Positions 8,384 through 19,173 of a stretch of 64,000 bases of DNA are shown here, in pieces; positions within the stretch are counted from its first letter, which is position 1; each line of letters starts with the position of its first letter. Location of the stretch: NCBI RefSeq assembly GCF_001687365.1, contig NZ_LGLV01000016.1:62001-126000 (forward strand), written 5' to 3'. A model generated the notes under the pieces. That model saw only the letters and a program-made list of their open reading frames with translations. It had not been told where the DNA came from and did no database searches. This DNA is from Pararhizobium polonicum (lineage in GTDB: Bacteria; Pseudomonadota; Alphaproteobacteria; Rhizobiales; Rhizobiaceae). A program made the position numbers and the translations under genes.

Positions 8384-9412
8384 TCATGTCCTCCCGGCAT
8401 AGGCGAGAGCACGCTTGCCCTCTGGTGTATCGGCGGTGGCGGCCTGCCGCTGATCGCGGGCAAGCCAGATGGTCACCGTCAGCTGCCGGTCACGATCCGT
8501 GTCCGGGGTCAGATCGACAGTCTCCTCAACGGTCAGCCCTGCCTTCTCCAGCCAGTCGGCCATCGTCTGGCGCGAGAAGCCCAGACGCATATGCGCATGC
8601 TCGTCGCGCAGATATTCCAGCGTATGCGGCGCCAGATCGATGATCGCCAGCCGGCCGCCGGGCGCCAGCATGCGCGCAGCCTCGGCAATCGCGGCTTCCG
8701 GCTGCAGCAGAAAGTGCAGGACCTGATGAATGGTGACGAGATCGAACTGGCGGCCGTCGAGCGGCAGGTTGAAGATGTCGCCATGCCGGATCGACGCCTT
8801 GGTGATGCCGGCGCGGTCAAGATTGGCGCGGGCAACGGCCAGCATGTCGCGGCTGGCATCGACGCCGACGCCACGGCGGTAAATTCCTTCGAAAAGCTGC
8901 AGGATGCGGCCGGTGCCGGTGCCAAGATCGAGCAGGCCATCGACAGGCTCCGTGCCGACGACCTTTTTCAGCGCCGCTTCGACATCCGCCTCGCTGACAT
9001 GCAGGCGGCGCAGCTCATCCCACTCGGAGGCGTTGCGGCTGAAATAGGCCTGCGCCTTTTCCGAACGGGCCTGCTTGAGAGCCAAGAGCCGTTCGCCGTC
9101 ACGCGCCAGCACCGCGTCGGCGACATCGGAGGCCGAGAGCAGATCGCGCACCAGAGCCACACCGGCGCCCTCGCCCCGCAAGCGAAAATAGGCCCAGGCA
9201 CCTTCCTGATACCGATCGATCAGCGCGACTTCGGCCAGCAGTTTGAGGTGGCGGGAAATCCGGGGCTGCGATTGGCCGAGAATTTCGGTAAGATCGGTGA
9301 CAGTCAGGTCGCCGGCCGCCAGAAGAGCCAGAAGACGCATGCGCGTCGGCTCGCCCGCCGCCTTCAAGACGTCGACCAAAGCATCCAGCCCCAACCCTTG
9401 TTCTCGCGCCAT
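8384..9412 (-). CDS. ArsR-family regulator fused to a SAM-dependent methyltransferase domain
   Basis: Predicted repressor and sensor of the methionine/SAM cycle. An ArsR winged helix occupies residues about 8-85 (LKAAGEPTRMRLLALL, then SQPRISRHLKLL as the recognition helix). A class I methyltransferase domain follows with LLDLGTGTGRILQLF near residue 150. No metal-binding Cys cluster is visible, which fits sensing of SAM or S-adenosylhomocysteine rather than a metal. ATG 9412 is chosen because GAGG lies six bases upstream and longer starts run into the operator. It directly precedes metF. The comparison with the SahR/SamR type of ArsR regulator is inference. Confidence 0.88.
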   Translation of the reverse strand: MAREQGLGLDALVDVLKAAGEPTRMRLLALLAAGDLTVTDLTEILGQSQPRISRHLKLLAEVALIDRYQEGAWAYFRLRGEGAGVALVRDLLSASDVADAVLARDGERLLALKQARSEKAQAYFSRNASEWDELRRLHVSEADVEAALKKVVGTEPVDGLLDLGTGTGRILQLFEGIYRRGVGVDASRDMLAVARANLDRAGITKASIRHGDIFNLPLDGRQFDLVTIHQVLHFLLQPEAAIAEAARMLAPGGRLAIIDLAPHTLEYLRDEHAHMRLGFSRQTMADWLEKAGLTVEETVDLTPDTDRDRQLTVTIWLARDQRQAATADTPEGKRALAYAGRT

Positions 9413-9427
9413 CACCCACCTCATCAA

Positions 9428-9449
9428 CACATAAAGATATGTTTATGTG
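9428..9449. promoter_or_regulatory. Palindromic operator upstream of the arsR-type gene and metF
   Basis: A perfect inverted repeat, CACATAAA, six-base spacer GATATG, TTTATGTG, lies 16 bases upstream of the regulator start. The AT-rich 22-bp twofold-symmetric site is the size bound by an ArsR dimer, so autoregulation and control of metF are inferred. Confidence 0.7.
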
Positions 9450-9507
9450 ATTTTCAGACATGCTGCAAGTTGAAATGTGGCGTGGGCGTTGTTCACAGGA
9501 GATATCA

Positions 9508-9545
9508 AACGAAAAAGGCGGCCCGAGCGGACCGCCTTTTTCGTT
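9508..9545. terminator. Intrinsic terminator downstream of ettA
   Basis: A perfect 14-bp stem, AACGAAAAAGGCGG (9508-9521) against CCGCCTTTTTCGTT (9532-9545), has a 10-base loop and a T-run in either reading. It lies 36 bases past the ettA stop and would also insulate the arsR-type promoter. Confidence 0.9.
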
Positions 9546-9581
9546 GATGGTTGCTTGGCGGACAATGACGTCCGCTCCCGC

Positions 9582-11231
<1,650 letters not shown>

Positions 11232-11323
11232 AGAGAGACTGCTCCGACGGAATGGGATTTTGCCCGCTATGTAGGCGAATTATCCCGGCGGAGCAATGAA
11301 GAAACCGGCTTTGACCGCGCCAT

Positions 11324-12091
11324 TCACGGAATGCCGGCCGCATCGACGATCCCTTTTGCACATTTGAAATCGGTATTGCCGGCGGCAAGGATCAACGGCG
11401 CAAGGCCCGCATCCTCGGAGATGTCGCCCGAAAGACCGATCGTCAGCCCGGTAACGATGCTGCGCGCACCCGCCGTCTGGCACCGCATCCGCACACGGTT
11501 GCCGGCCCCTGCGCCGAAGCTCGCATCGAAAGCCCGCTTCACCTCGCTTTCCGTCACATCGCGCCCGAGCCGTCCGGCAAACAGTGCCTGCACGGCCGAA
11601 CCGTTGAGTTCATCGAGCAACCGGAGCTGAAGGGAAAAATAGTCCTGCGCCGTACCGCCATGACAGGTACCGCTGCGCAGCCATTGATGCCGGTCGAGAC
11701 CCGATTGCGCTCCCGGCATGGCGACCTGCAACCTCGCCGCAGTCTCCTCGGCCAGCGCCAGCTGCGGCAACCCAAGCCAGTCGCCTGTCTTGTCGCGCGC
11801 CCGGATATCCGCCGCCACGCCACAATAGCTCTTCTTGACCGGCCAGAGGCCATGCAGCGAAAAATGCGTCGCATCGTAACGGTCGGCGGTCTGCCCGGCA
11901 CATTCCTTGCGGTCCGGCCGCATCTCGCAAAATCCGGGCTGCCAGCTGACCGCGAGAATATACGCGGTCTTTCCATTGGACGAGGCAGCCTCCTCCTCTG
12001 CAAATGCCGGTGGTGCCGCCATCGCGGCAAGCAGGGCGGTCGCCAGACAATGGAAAAGCGGCACGAAGACAGTCCTCACATTTCCCGGCAT
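11324..12091 (-). CDS. Ribonuclease T2 family protein, secreted
   Basis: Predicted periplasmic or secreted endoribonuclease. The 255-residue chain starts with a Sec signal (MPGNVRTVFVPLFHCLATAL, cleavage near APPAFA-EEE). The two catalytic segments are FSLHGLWP and HQWLRSGTCHGG, each supplying a His; paired Cys residues suit disulfides. ATG 12091 is used because GGGGAGG lies eight bases upstream, while the longer frame starting at 12106 has no site. Likely role is scavenging of RNA. It is divergent from the hydrolase gene. Confidence 0.9.
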   Translation of the reverse strand: MPGNVRTVFVPLFHCLATALLAAMAAPPAFAEEEAASSNGKTAYILAVSWQPGFCEMRPDRKECAGQTADRYDATHFSLHGLWPVKKSYCGVAADIRARDKTGDWLGLPQLALAEETAARLQVAMPGAQSGLDRHQWLRSGTCHGGTAQDYFSLQLRLLDELNGSAVQALFAGRLGRDVTESEVKRAFDASFGAGAGNRVRMRCQTAGARSIVTGLTIGLSGDISEDAGLAPLILAAGNTDFKCAKGIVDAAGIP

Positions 12092-12284
12092 GACGAGCCT
12101 CCCCAAGAAGAAAACAAACCATGAACATATAAGGATTAAAACGGGAAAAATGCAACCTGGAATCGATGCCGGGGAAATATTTCCTGACCTGATGCCAAAC
12201 GGTCACCAAGCGGCAATTGCGTTTGGCAGGCAAATCAAGTTGATAGTGGTGAAGCGCAGAAATTCGCCTGGGGAGGATGAAGAG

Positions 12285-13226
12285 GTGTTCGCCAAGGTCG
12301 AAACATTGCAAAGCCCGAGCGGAGCCACCCTTGCCTGGCGACGCCAGCCTGCCTCTGCACCTGAAAAGGGCGTGCTGATCGTCAGTCATGGACTTGCCGA
12401 ACATTCCGGCCGCTATGCCCGCTTCGCCGAGGTGATGGCCGCCAGCGGTTTCCACGTCTATGCGCATGACCATCGCGGCCACGGTGCGACCAAGGCTGCC
12501 GATGCCCCGCTTGGCCGCTACGCGCAATCGCAAGGGGTCGATAAGGTCCTTGGCGATGTCAGGGCGATACGCGACATGGCCGCCGGCAACCATCCAGACC
12601 TTCCCATCATCCTGTTCGGCCATTCGATGGGCGGCCTGATCGCCCTCAATGCGGCCGAGAACGATCCGGGCCTCTACGATGGACTGGCGGTCTGGAACTC
12701 GAATTTCAATCCGGGTCCGGCCGGCCGCGCAGCGCAGACCATCCTTGCCATCGAAAAGATGCTGAAGGGCTCCGATGTGCCGAGCGGCATTCTGCCGAAG
12801 CTGACATTCGCCACCTGGGGCAAGTCGATCCCCGGTCACAGGACACCGTTCGACTGGCTGTCGCACGATCCGGTCGAGGTCGCCAAATATATCGATGATC
12901 CGCTCTGCGGTTTCGATGCCAGCGTTTCGTTGTGGATCGACCTGTTCAAGCTCACTTTTGCCGGTGCACGGCCCGACCGGCTGCGGCGGCTGCCGGAAAC
13001 CCTGCCCATCCATCTTGTCGGCGGCGGACAGGATCCGGCTACCAATGGCGGACGGGAAATCCGCTGGCTGGCGCAGCGCATGGAAAAGGTCGGGCTGACG
13101 CGCGTGACGACGGTCGTCTACCCAACGATGCGCCACGAAACCCTGAACGAAACGGAGCGCGACGGCGCCATGCGTGATTTTGCCAACTGGTGCCTCGCTG
13201 TTTCGGAACGGCGAAACCAAGCGTAG
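12285..13226 (+). CDS. Alpha/beta hydrolase, monoacylglycerol lipase/lysophospholipase type
   Basis: Predicted cytoplasmic serine hydrolase of the Hydrolase_4 group. The nucleophile elbow is GHSMGG, and an oxyanion-type motif HGLAEHSGRYARFAE and HDHRGHG occur earlier, as in lysophospholipase L2 and monoglyceride lipases. GTG 12285 is chosen because GGGAGGA stands eight bases upstream; the longer open frame reaches back into the RNase T2 gene and is not protein-like. The 313-residue length is typical. The following DMT gene starts eight bases after its stop, so they are probably co-transcribed. Confidence 0.87.
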   Translation: MFAKVETLQSPSGATLAWRRQPASAPEKGVLIVSHGLAEHSGRYARFAEVMAASGFHVYAHDHRGHGATKAADAPLGRYAQSQGVDKVLGDVRAIRDMAAGNHPDLPIILFGHSMGGLIALNAAENDPGLYDGLAVWNSNFNPGPAGRAAQTILAIEKMLKGSDVPSGILPKLTFATWGKSIPGHRTPFDWLSHDPVEVAKYIDDPLCGFDASVSLWIDLFKLTFAGARPDRLRRLPETLPIHLVGGGQDPATNGGREIRWLAQRMEKVGLTRVTTVVYPTMRHETLNETERDGAMRDFANWCLAVSERRNQA

Positions 13227-13233
13227 ACATGCC

Positions 13234-14184
13234 ATGACCGATACTCCCGCAAAAGCGGCGACAGGCCGCAACGACGTTTCCTTCGGACTGGGCCTGATGG
13301 TCGTCGCGGTGCTGATCTCGCCGCTGATCGATATTTTCGCCAAGCTGGCGATCACCACCATTCCATCGGCCGAGATCACCGCCGTCCGCTTCGTCCTGCA
13401 GGTGATCTTCATCCTGCCGATCGTGATTGTCCGGGGCACACTGTTTGATCTCAGCTGGAAGAAAACCGGGCTGCACATGCTGCGCGGCGGCCTTCTGGTT
13501 GTCACCATGCTGACCTTCATCACCACGCTGAAAGCCATGGAAGTGGCCGATGCCATCGCCATCTTCTTCGTCGAGCCGATCATCCTGACCATCCTCGGCA
13601 GCATTTTCCTGAAGGAAACCATCGGCTGGCGGCGCTATACGGCCTGCGCTGTCGGTTTCCTCGGTGCGCTGCTGGTCATCCAGCCGAGCCTGCAGGAGGT
13701 CGGCTGGATTGCGCTTCTGCCAGTTGTCTCGGCCTTCGGTCTCGCCGTGTTCCTGCTGGTCACCCGCCTGGTCGCCCAGAACGAAGACCCATGGTCGATG
13801 CAGTTTCACGCCGGCATCTGGGGAGCCCTCTTCTGCGGCATCCTGCTGTATATCGGTGACGGCACCGGCTCGGAGATCTTCGATCCCGTCATGCCGGATG
13901 CGATCGCCGGTCTCTATCTGCTGGGCGTCGGCGTCGCGGCGACGGTTGCCGGCGTGCTCGGCGTCTATGCCTATCGCGCCGCCCCCGCCTCGGTCCTGGC
14001 GCCGCTGCAATATCTGGAGATCGTCTCGGCGACGGTCTTCGGCTGGCTGGTGTTCGGCCACCTGCCGGACGCACTGAAATGGCTGGGCATCGCGATCATC
14101 ATCGCGTCCGGTCTCTACATCATCTGGCGCGAACGCAGGATCAACAAGACGGCCAGTATCGCGCCGGTATCGCCGGCCATCTGA
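13234..14184 (+). CDS. DMT-superfamily (EamA) transporter
   Basis: Ten-helix inner-membrane transporter with two EamA repeats (about residues 18-150 and 160-300). ITAVRFVLQVIFILP and FFVEPIILTILGSIFLKE are typical family blocks. The start MTDTPAKAATGRND at 13234 follows the lipase gene by seven bases, whereas a frame opening at 13174 would overlap it. Substrate is not predictable. The TPP enzyme gene begins 37 bases downstream on the same strand, which suggests one transcript. Confidence 0.85.
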   Translation: MTDTPAKAATGRNDVSFGLGLMVVAVLISPLIDIFAKLAITTIPSAEITAVRFVLQVIFILPIVIVRGTLFDLSWKKTGLHMLRGGLLVVTMLTFITTLKAMEVADAIAIFFVEPIILTILGSIFLKETIGWRRYTACAVGFLGALLVIQPSLQEVGWIALLPVVSAFGLAVFLLVTRLVAQNEDPWSMQFHAGIWGALFCGILLYIGDGTGSEIFDPVMPDAIAGLYLLGVGVAATVAGVLGVYAYRAAPASVLAPLQYLEIVSATVFGWLVFGHLPDALKWLGIAIIIASGLYIIWRERRINKTASIAPVSPAI

Positions 14185-14221
14185 CGGATATCGTTTTCGA
14201 GAGGCTTTGGGAGGAGCGGAT

Positions 14222-15868
14222 ATGAAGACAGGCGGAGAATTGATCGTCGCGGCGCTGAAGGCAAACGGCGTCAAACGGGTGTCCTGCGTGCCCGGCGAGA
14301 GCTATCTTGCCGTGCTCGATGCGCTTTACGACACGGATATCGACGTGGTGGTCTGCCGTCAGGAAGGCGGGGCTGCGATGATGGCCGATGCCTGGGGCCG
14401 GCTGACCGGCGAGCCCGGCATCTGCATGGTGACGCGCGGTCCCGGCGCCATGAACGCGTCTGCCGGCCTGCACATCGCCCGGCAGGATTCGATCCCGATG
14501 ATCCTGTTCATAGGCCAGGTCCAGCGCGACGCCCGCGAGCGCGAAGCCTTTCAGGAAATCGAATACCGCCGCGCCTTCACCGAAATCGCCAAATGGGTCG
14601 GCGAGATCGACGATCCTGCCCGCATTCCGGAATTCGTCACCCGCGCCTTTTCGGTCGCCACATCCGGCCGTCCCGGCCCGGTGGTGCTGACCTTGCCGGA
14701 GGACATGCTGACGCAGAAGACGGAAGCGGTCTCGGCAAAGCCCTATCAACCGGTGGAAAGCCATCCCGGCCCTGGTCAATTAAAAGCGCTGGAAGCCCTG
14801 CTTGCCAAAGCGGAACGTCCCATCGCCATTCTCGGCGGCACGCGCTGGAGCGAGCAGGCGGTCGGGCAGTTCCAGTCCTTTGCCGAGCGCTTCGGCCTGC
14901 CGGTCGGCTGCTCCTTCCGCCGCCAGATGCTGTTTGATCACCGGCACCCGAATTATGCCGGAGACGTCGGCATCGGCATCAACCCGGCGCTGGCAAGGGA
15001 GATCCGTGAGGCGGATCTGGTCCTCCTGATCGGCGGCCGCTTTTCGGAAATGCCGTCGTCCGGCTACACGCTTCTCGACGTCCCCTACCCGCGCCAGACA
15101 CTGGTGCATGTCCATCCCGATCCGGGCGAACTCGGCCGGGTCTACCGCCCGGATCTGGCAATCGCCGCCGCACCCACCGATTTCGTGGCCGCGCTGGACG
15201 GTTTGAGCCCATCACCAGCAACCGCGCAGAGCGAACGCACCGCAAGACTGCATCAGGCCTATCTGACCTGGTCGACCCCGCCGGAAACCGGTCCCGGCGA
15301 CGTCCAGATGGGACCGATCATGCGTTTCATCGAGGCCAATACCAAGGAAGACACGATCTTCACCAACGGCGCCGGCAACTATGCGACCTGGCTGCACCGG
15401 TTCCACCGCTTCCAGCGATTCAACACGCAAGCCGCACCGACGTCCGGCTCGATGGGCTACGGCCTGCCCGCCGCAGTCGCGGCCAAACACCTGTTCCCTG
15501 ACCGCGAGGTGATCTGCTTTGCCGGCGACGGCTGCTTCATGATGCACGGGCAGGAATTCGCCACCGCCGTGCGCTACAACCTGCCGATCATCACATTGGT
15601 CATCAACAACGGCATCTACGGAACGATCCGCATGCATCAGGAACGGGAATATCCCGGCCGGGTGAGCGGAACCGACCTGACCAATCCGGATTTCGCAGCC
15701 TTTGCCCGCGCCTATGGCGGCCATGGGGAATTGGTGGAAAAGACCGAGGAGTTTGCCGGCGCCTTCGAGCGGGCCCGGCAGAGCGGCAAGCCGTCGATCA
15801 TCGAGATCAGGCTGGATCCGGAAGCGATCACGCCGACGCGAACACTCAGCCAGATCAGAGCCGGCTAA
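14222..15868 (+). CDS. Thiamine diphosphate-dependent enzyme, acetolactate synthase large-subunit-like
   Basis: Three-domain TPP enzyme of 548 residues. The PYR domain carries the catalytic Glu in VVCRQEGGAAMMADAWGR. The central domain resembles TPP_enzyme_M. The PP domain has the Mg-TPP motif GDGCFMMHGQ...VINN. It resembles IlvB, but there is no small regulatory subunit nearby and the context is a transporter, so a biosynthetic acetolactate synthase is unlikely; 2-keto acid decarboxylase or related lyase activity is possible. ATG 14222 has GGGAGGAG upstream. Confidence 0.82.
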   Translation: MKTGGELIVAALKANGVKRVSCVPGESYLAVLDALYDTDIDVVVCRQEGGAAMMADAWGRLTGEPGICMVTRGPGAMNASAGLHIARQDSIPMILFIGQVQRDAREREAFQEIEYRRAFTEIAKWVGEIDDPARIPEFVTRAFSVATSGRPGPVVLTLPEDMLTQKTEAVSAKPYQPVESHPGPGQLKALEALLAKAERPIAILGGTRWSEQAVGQFQSFAERFGLPVGCSFRRQMLFDHRHPNYAGDVGIGINPALAREIREADLVLLIGGRFSEMPSSGYTLLDVPYPRQTLVHVHPDPGELGRVYRPDLAIAAAPTDFVAALDGLSPSPATAQSERTARLHQAYLTWSTPPETGPGDVQMGPIMRFIEANTKEDTIFTNGAGNYATWLHRFHRFQRFNTQAAPTSGSMGYGLPAAVAAKHLFPDREVICFAGDGCFMMHGQEFATAVRYNLPIITLVINNGIYGTIRMHQEREYPGRVSGTDLTNPDFAAFARAYGGHGELVEKTEEFAGAFERARQSGKPSIIEIRLDPEAITPTRTLSQIRAG

Positions 15869-15927
15869 ATTCCATCAGGGAGCAAACGACGCGCAATCGG
15901 AAGAATGCACGCCGTTCGGAAATTGCC

Positions 15928-16266
15928 TCAGCCGCGAATGTGCTGGGTCTGCTGGTAGACATTGGTCGAGCGGGCACCGGAGCGGCAATAGCCGAGCATC
16001 GGGCGCTCGAACGTATCCAGCGCATCGACCATTTCGCGCACGGCATCCGCCGTCACACCCATCGGTCCGACCGGGATATGGGTGATATCGAGGCCCAGTT
16101 CCTTGGCGCGGGCAGCGATGGTTTCGAACTGCGGCTGGTCCGGCTGTTCGAAATCCGGACGGTGGCAGACGATGGACTTGAAACCCAGCGCCTTGATCGC
16201 ATCGAGGTCCTCGACGGAAATCTGTCCGGTAACCGAATATTCATCGTTGATCTGGCGAATGTCCAT
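15928..16266 (-). CDS. DUF442/TIGR01244 protein, Cys-based phosphatase or sulfurtransferase-like
   Basis: A 112-residue single-domain protein with the P-loop signature YCRSGARS (C-x5-R), as in the N-terminal domain of Blh/BlhA proteins and small dual-specificity-like phosphatases. The opening MDIRQINDEYSVTGQIS and GFKSIVCHRPD are typical of DUF442. Family members act in persulfide/H2S handling or as phosphatases; nothing nearby decides between these. It is convergent with the TPP enzyme gene. Confidence 0.8.
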   Translation of the reverse strand: MDIRQINDEYSVTGQISVEDLDAIKALGFKSIVCHRPDFEQPDQPQFETIAARAKELGLDITHIPVGPMGVTADAVREMVDALDTFERPMLGYCRSGARSTNVYQQTQHIRG

Positions 16267-16340
16267 GGAAAAGCCTTCCTCAAAAGAATGTCCGCACTGA
16301 TGTAAGACCGGCGGCGTAACCCGTCAATTGGAAAGGCGGC

Positions 16341-17195
16341 TCAGCGGATCTGGAAGGCCAGCGCATAGTCAATCGTCTCGCCCGGCGAAAGCAGCGGCAT
16401 TTCGCCCGCTGCGGCAAGCTCGGTCCGCCTGGCGATCCGGTGCGAAACCGGCTCGATGCTGATGACATCGGCGGAACCCCGCTGGCATCGCCACATCTGC
16501 AGGAACGGCAGGGTCGCGGTTGAAAACCGCACGATCAGCGAGCGGCCGGACAGAGCATCGAATGGCCCGAGGACCACCCACGCCCAGCCGTCCTTGGCCG
16601 TCGGTGCGGCCGGCATGCAGAAATGCGCGCTTTCCCCCTCGCCGAACCGCCACCCCCGCCTCTCCTCGCCAAACATGGTGCCGGTGACATGCGTTTCGTC
16701 GCCAAGCAGCCAGCCGCCGATGTTCATGTGATACATCAGCATCGGCGCAAACGGCGCGTCACCGGTGTTCGTGATCCGGTCCGAAAGCACGACCTCGGCG
16801 GCATCCGCACTGATCGTCCAGCGCCGCGATACCAGCGCCGTTCCACCCTGCGCGAGCTGCACCTCGGTTTCGGCGAAACATCCGGGCGGCTCGCCCGGCC
16901 CGGACATGTCCGTTCGCCCGACCGGCGTTCCGCAAAGCGAACCATGCAACGGAAACATCCGCCCCTCGCCGTCCCCTTCGATCGGTTCCGGATGACGGAT
17001 GTGATCCGGGCCGCAGGTGAAGAAAAACCCTTGCAACGCATGGTCGATACGCCGGTCGCCGTCCGAAGGGATGGCCGTGCCCGGTGAGATATCGACATCA
17101 TCGACGACGAAGGCCCCGATATCCAGCGCCGATTGCCGGTCGAGAAAAATCGGAAAGTCACCTTGGCGGCTGCCACCGGATGTCCTGATCGGCAT
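16341..17195 (-). CDS. Aldose 1-epimerase-like protein (DUF4432)
   Basis: A 284-residue beta-sandwich protein of the galactose mutarotase-like superfamily. Supporting blocks are PLHGSLCGTPVG, the segment SDRITNTGDAPFAPMLMYHMN and a C-terminal SIEPVSHRIARR. These match DUF4432 proteins, which are usually encoded with sugar operons. Here it stands alone next to the DUF442 gene, so the sugar ligand is unknown. No signal peptide is present. Confidence 0.75.
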   Translation of the reverse strand: MPIRTSGGSRQGDFPIFLDRQSALDIGAFVVDDVDISPGTAIPSDGDRRIDHALQGFFFTCGPDHIRHPEPIEGDGEGRMFPLHGSLCGTPVGRTDMSGPGEPPGCFAETEVQLAQGGTALVSRRWTISADAAEVVLSDRITNTGDAPFAPMLMYHMNIGGWLLGDETHVTGTMFGEERRGWRFGEGESAHFCMPAAPTAKDGWAWVVLGPFDALSGRSLIVRFSTATLPFLQMWRCQRGSADVISIEPVSHRIARRTELAAAGEMPLLSPGETIDYALAFQIR

Positions 17196-17427
17196 TGCGC
17201 GTCCTCCAGCCCTTCCCGCCCGCCAGCCCTCCCCGCCCGCAGGAATCGGCGGAAATCCATCCGCCGAAACTACCGCAAAGAAAGCCGCGCTTCACCAGCC
17301 TGAAACCGGCAAACCACCGATTTCGATGGATTTTAGGAAATTGTTCATAATGAATTCAGTTTTTTCATATTACCGTCCCATTTGATTTGTACGCCCCGAG
17401 TCCAACTGCCAGACAACAGGTTTCACC

Positions 17428-18819
17428 GTGACGTTCGTTTTCAAAACCGGCTTTGCCCTTTTTGCCGCCGCCAGCCTGTTCGCCTTTGCCTCCGCCGCCC
17501 AGGCGCAGGACGGCCTTGGCCGCCTGCCCGCCGATGCGGTTCTGGTCACGCCACAAGGTGAAATCCTCGACTACATCCCCGAATCCGGCGACGTGCAGAT
17601 GATGCGCGACCGCCGTGGCCGCACCGTGCTGGTCGATGCCTGGGGCAATGTCGTGGCAACGGTGATGGGAACCGGCCGCCAGCGCGACAACATGCGCCGC
17701 CGCGAAGTGAACCCCGACGTCTATGTGAATCAGGACTACCGCTATTCCGATCCCTCGTTCACCGAGCGCCGCTATACCCGGCCCGGCGACGTCACCGGCT
17801 CGATCCAGGATTTCCGCCAGGATTTTCGCAATGCCGCGCCGCCGGACGTCGAGCGGCAGGAATTGCCGGCCAGCCTGCCGACGCTGCAGGATGAGAACGA
17901 CATGGCGGCGCTGCCGCCGGAAGATTCCGCACCACAGCGCCAGACCCTGCCGGCGGCAGCCCAGATCACCAGGAAATCGAGCGCCGAAATCACCGCGCTG
18001 CAGGTATTCCTCGACCGCGAGGGATTCTCTCCGGGCGTGATCGATGGCAAGACCGGCTCGAACGTCACCAAGGCGATCGAAGCCTGGCAGCAGGCGACTG
18101 GCGAGACGCTGAATCCGAACAACACCGACGACATTCTCGAACGCCTGCGTTTCTCGGGCGGGCTGCCGATCACCACCTACACGATCACTGCCGCCGATGC
18201 CGCTGGCCCCTATGTCGCCTCCATCCCGGAAGATTACGCCCACAAGGCAGTCCTGCCGCACCTCTCCTTCACCTCGACGGCGGAGATGCTCGGCGAGAAG
18301 TTCCACATGGACGAAACCTATCTGCGCGAGCTCAACCCCGGCGTTGATTTCACCGTTCCGGGCACCATCATCAAGGTGGTCAACCCCGGTGAAATGAAGA
18401 AGGGCAAGGTGACGCGCATCGTTGCCGACAAGTATCGCAAGCAGGTCTTTGCCTATGACGCATCCGGGACGCTGATTGCGGCCTACCCGGCAACGATTGG
18501 CTCGTCCGACACGCCGTCGCCCTCCGGCACGGTGCAGGTCGACCGGATCGCCTTTGACCCCGGCTACACCTACAATCCGAAGATCAACTTCAAGCAGGGT
18601 GAAAACGACAAGATCCTGACGCTACAGCCGGGCCCCAATGGCCCGGTCGGCACGGTCTGGATCGCGCTGTCCAAGCCGACCTACGGCATCCACGGGACGC
18701 CCGAGCCCTCGAAGATCGGAAAGACCCAGAGCCACGGCTGCGTGCGCCTGACCAACTGGGATGCGACGGAACTGGCCAAGATGGTCAGTGTCGGCACGAC
18801 CGTCGAATTCGTCGACTGA
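17428..18819 (+). CDS. L,D-transpeptidase (YkuD) with peptidoglycan-binding domain
   Basis: Periplasmic cell-wall cross-linking enzyme. Residues 1-29 form a Sec signal ending AQAQD. A linker rich in Arg, Asp and Pro is followed by a peptidoglycan_binding_1-like module at about 190-235 (LQVFLDREGFSPGVIDGKTG), a LysM-like stretch, and the YkuD domain from about 325. The catalytic block GIHGTPEP...SHGCVRLTNWD contains the active Cys and His. The 463-residue length suits the rhizobial ErfK/YbiS/YcfS/YnhG group, which forms 3-3 cross-links or attaches proteins to the wall. Confidence 0.93.
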   Translation: MTFVFKTGFALFAAASLFAFASAAQAQDGLGRLPADAVLVTPQGEILDYIPESGDVQMMRDRRGRTVLVDAWGNVVATVMGTGRQRDNMRRREVNPDVYVNQDYRYSDPSFTERRYTRPGDVTGSIQDFRQDFRNAAPPDVERQELPASLPTLQDENDMAALPPEDSAPQRQTLPAAAQITRKSSAEITALQVFLDREGFSPGVIDGKTGSNVTKAIEAWQQATGETLNPNNTDDILERLRFSGGLPITTYTITAADAAGPYVASIPEDYAHKAVLPHLSFTSTAEMLGEKFHMDETYLRELNPGVDFTVPGTIIKVVNPGEMKKGKVTRIVADKYRKQVFAYDASGTLIAAYPATIGSSDTPSPSGTVQVDRIAFDPGYTYNPKINFKQGENDKILTLQPGPNGPVGTVWIALSKPTYGIHGTPEPSKIGKTQSHGCVRLTNWDATELAKMVSVGTTVEFVD

Positions 18820-18884
18820 AACAGCAAAAAGCAGAGGGTTCTCCCCCAATTGGAGGAGTGATGAACGCTGAAAGCCTGTAAAAT

Positions 18885-18925
18885 GAAAATGCCGGACCTG
18901 TGGTCACATCGCAGCCGGCGTTTTC
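18885..18925 (+). terminator. Probable terminator of the L,D-transpeptidase gene
   Basis: GAAAATGCCGG (18885-18895) pairs with CCGGCGTTTTC (18915-18925) through 11 positions including one G-T pair, with a 19-base loop and T-rich 3' arm. It lies 65 bases past the stop. Confidence 0.5.
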
Positions 18926-19100
18926 AGGACGAAACCATTTCCCCGGGCGCGTCTGCAGTTCGGAAACGTGAATATTCGGCTACTCTTTTGCGAAGATGGA
19001 AATCAGGGTCGTGGCGTTGAGCTTGGAAGCGCGCCACGGCCTTTCCGTTTGTGCGGACGCGCACATCGCCGGCCTTCATGACCTCATCAGATATTGTCAT
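18924..19100 (-). CDS. Possible small hypothetical protein, 58 residues
   Basis: Within the 354-base gap between the transpeptidase and the oxidoreductase, a minus-strand frame reads MTISDEVMKAGDVRVRTNG followed by a basic, Arg-rich stretch ending in GEMVSS. The composition is protein-like (charged, balanced) rather than the Arg/Ser-rich pattern of shadow frames. No good ribosome site precedes ATG 19100, and its stop overlaps the hairpin at 18885-18925. Not recognised; may be spurious. Confidence 0.28.
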   Translation of the reverse strand: MTISDEVMKAGDVRVRTNGKAVARFQAQRHDPDFHLRKRVAEYSRFRTADAPGEMVSS

Positions 19101-19173
19101 GAAAAAACATTGCCGTGATGCTCTATCTGTCGGACAACGTGAAGACCAATTCCGACAGACGAGGAAAGCCGTA

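Noticed and set aside
11610..13622. 670-codon minus-strand frame
   Set aside because: Antisense to the alpha/beta hydrolase and DMT genes and overlapping RNase T2 in a different frame; composition is not protein-like.
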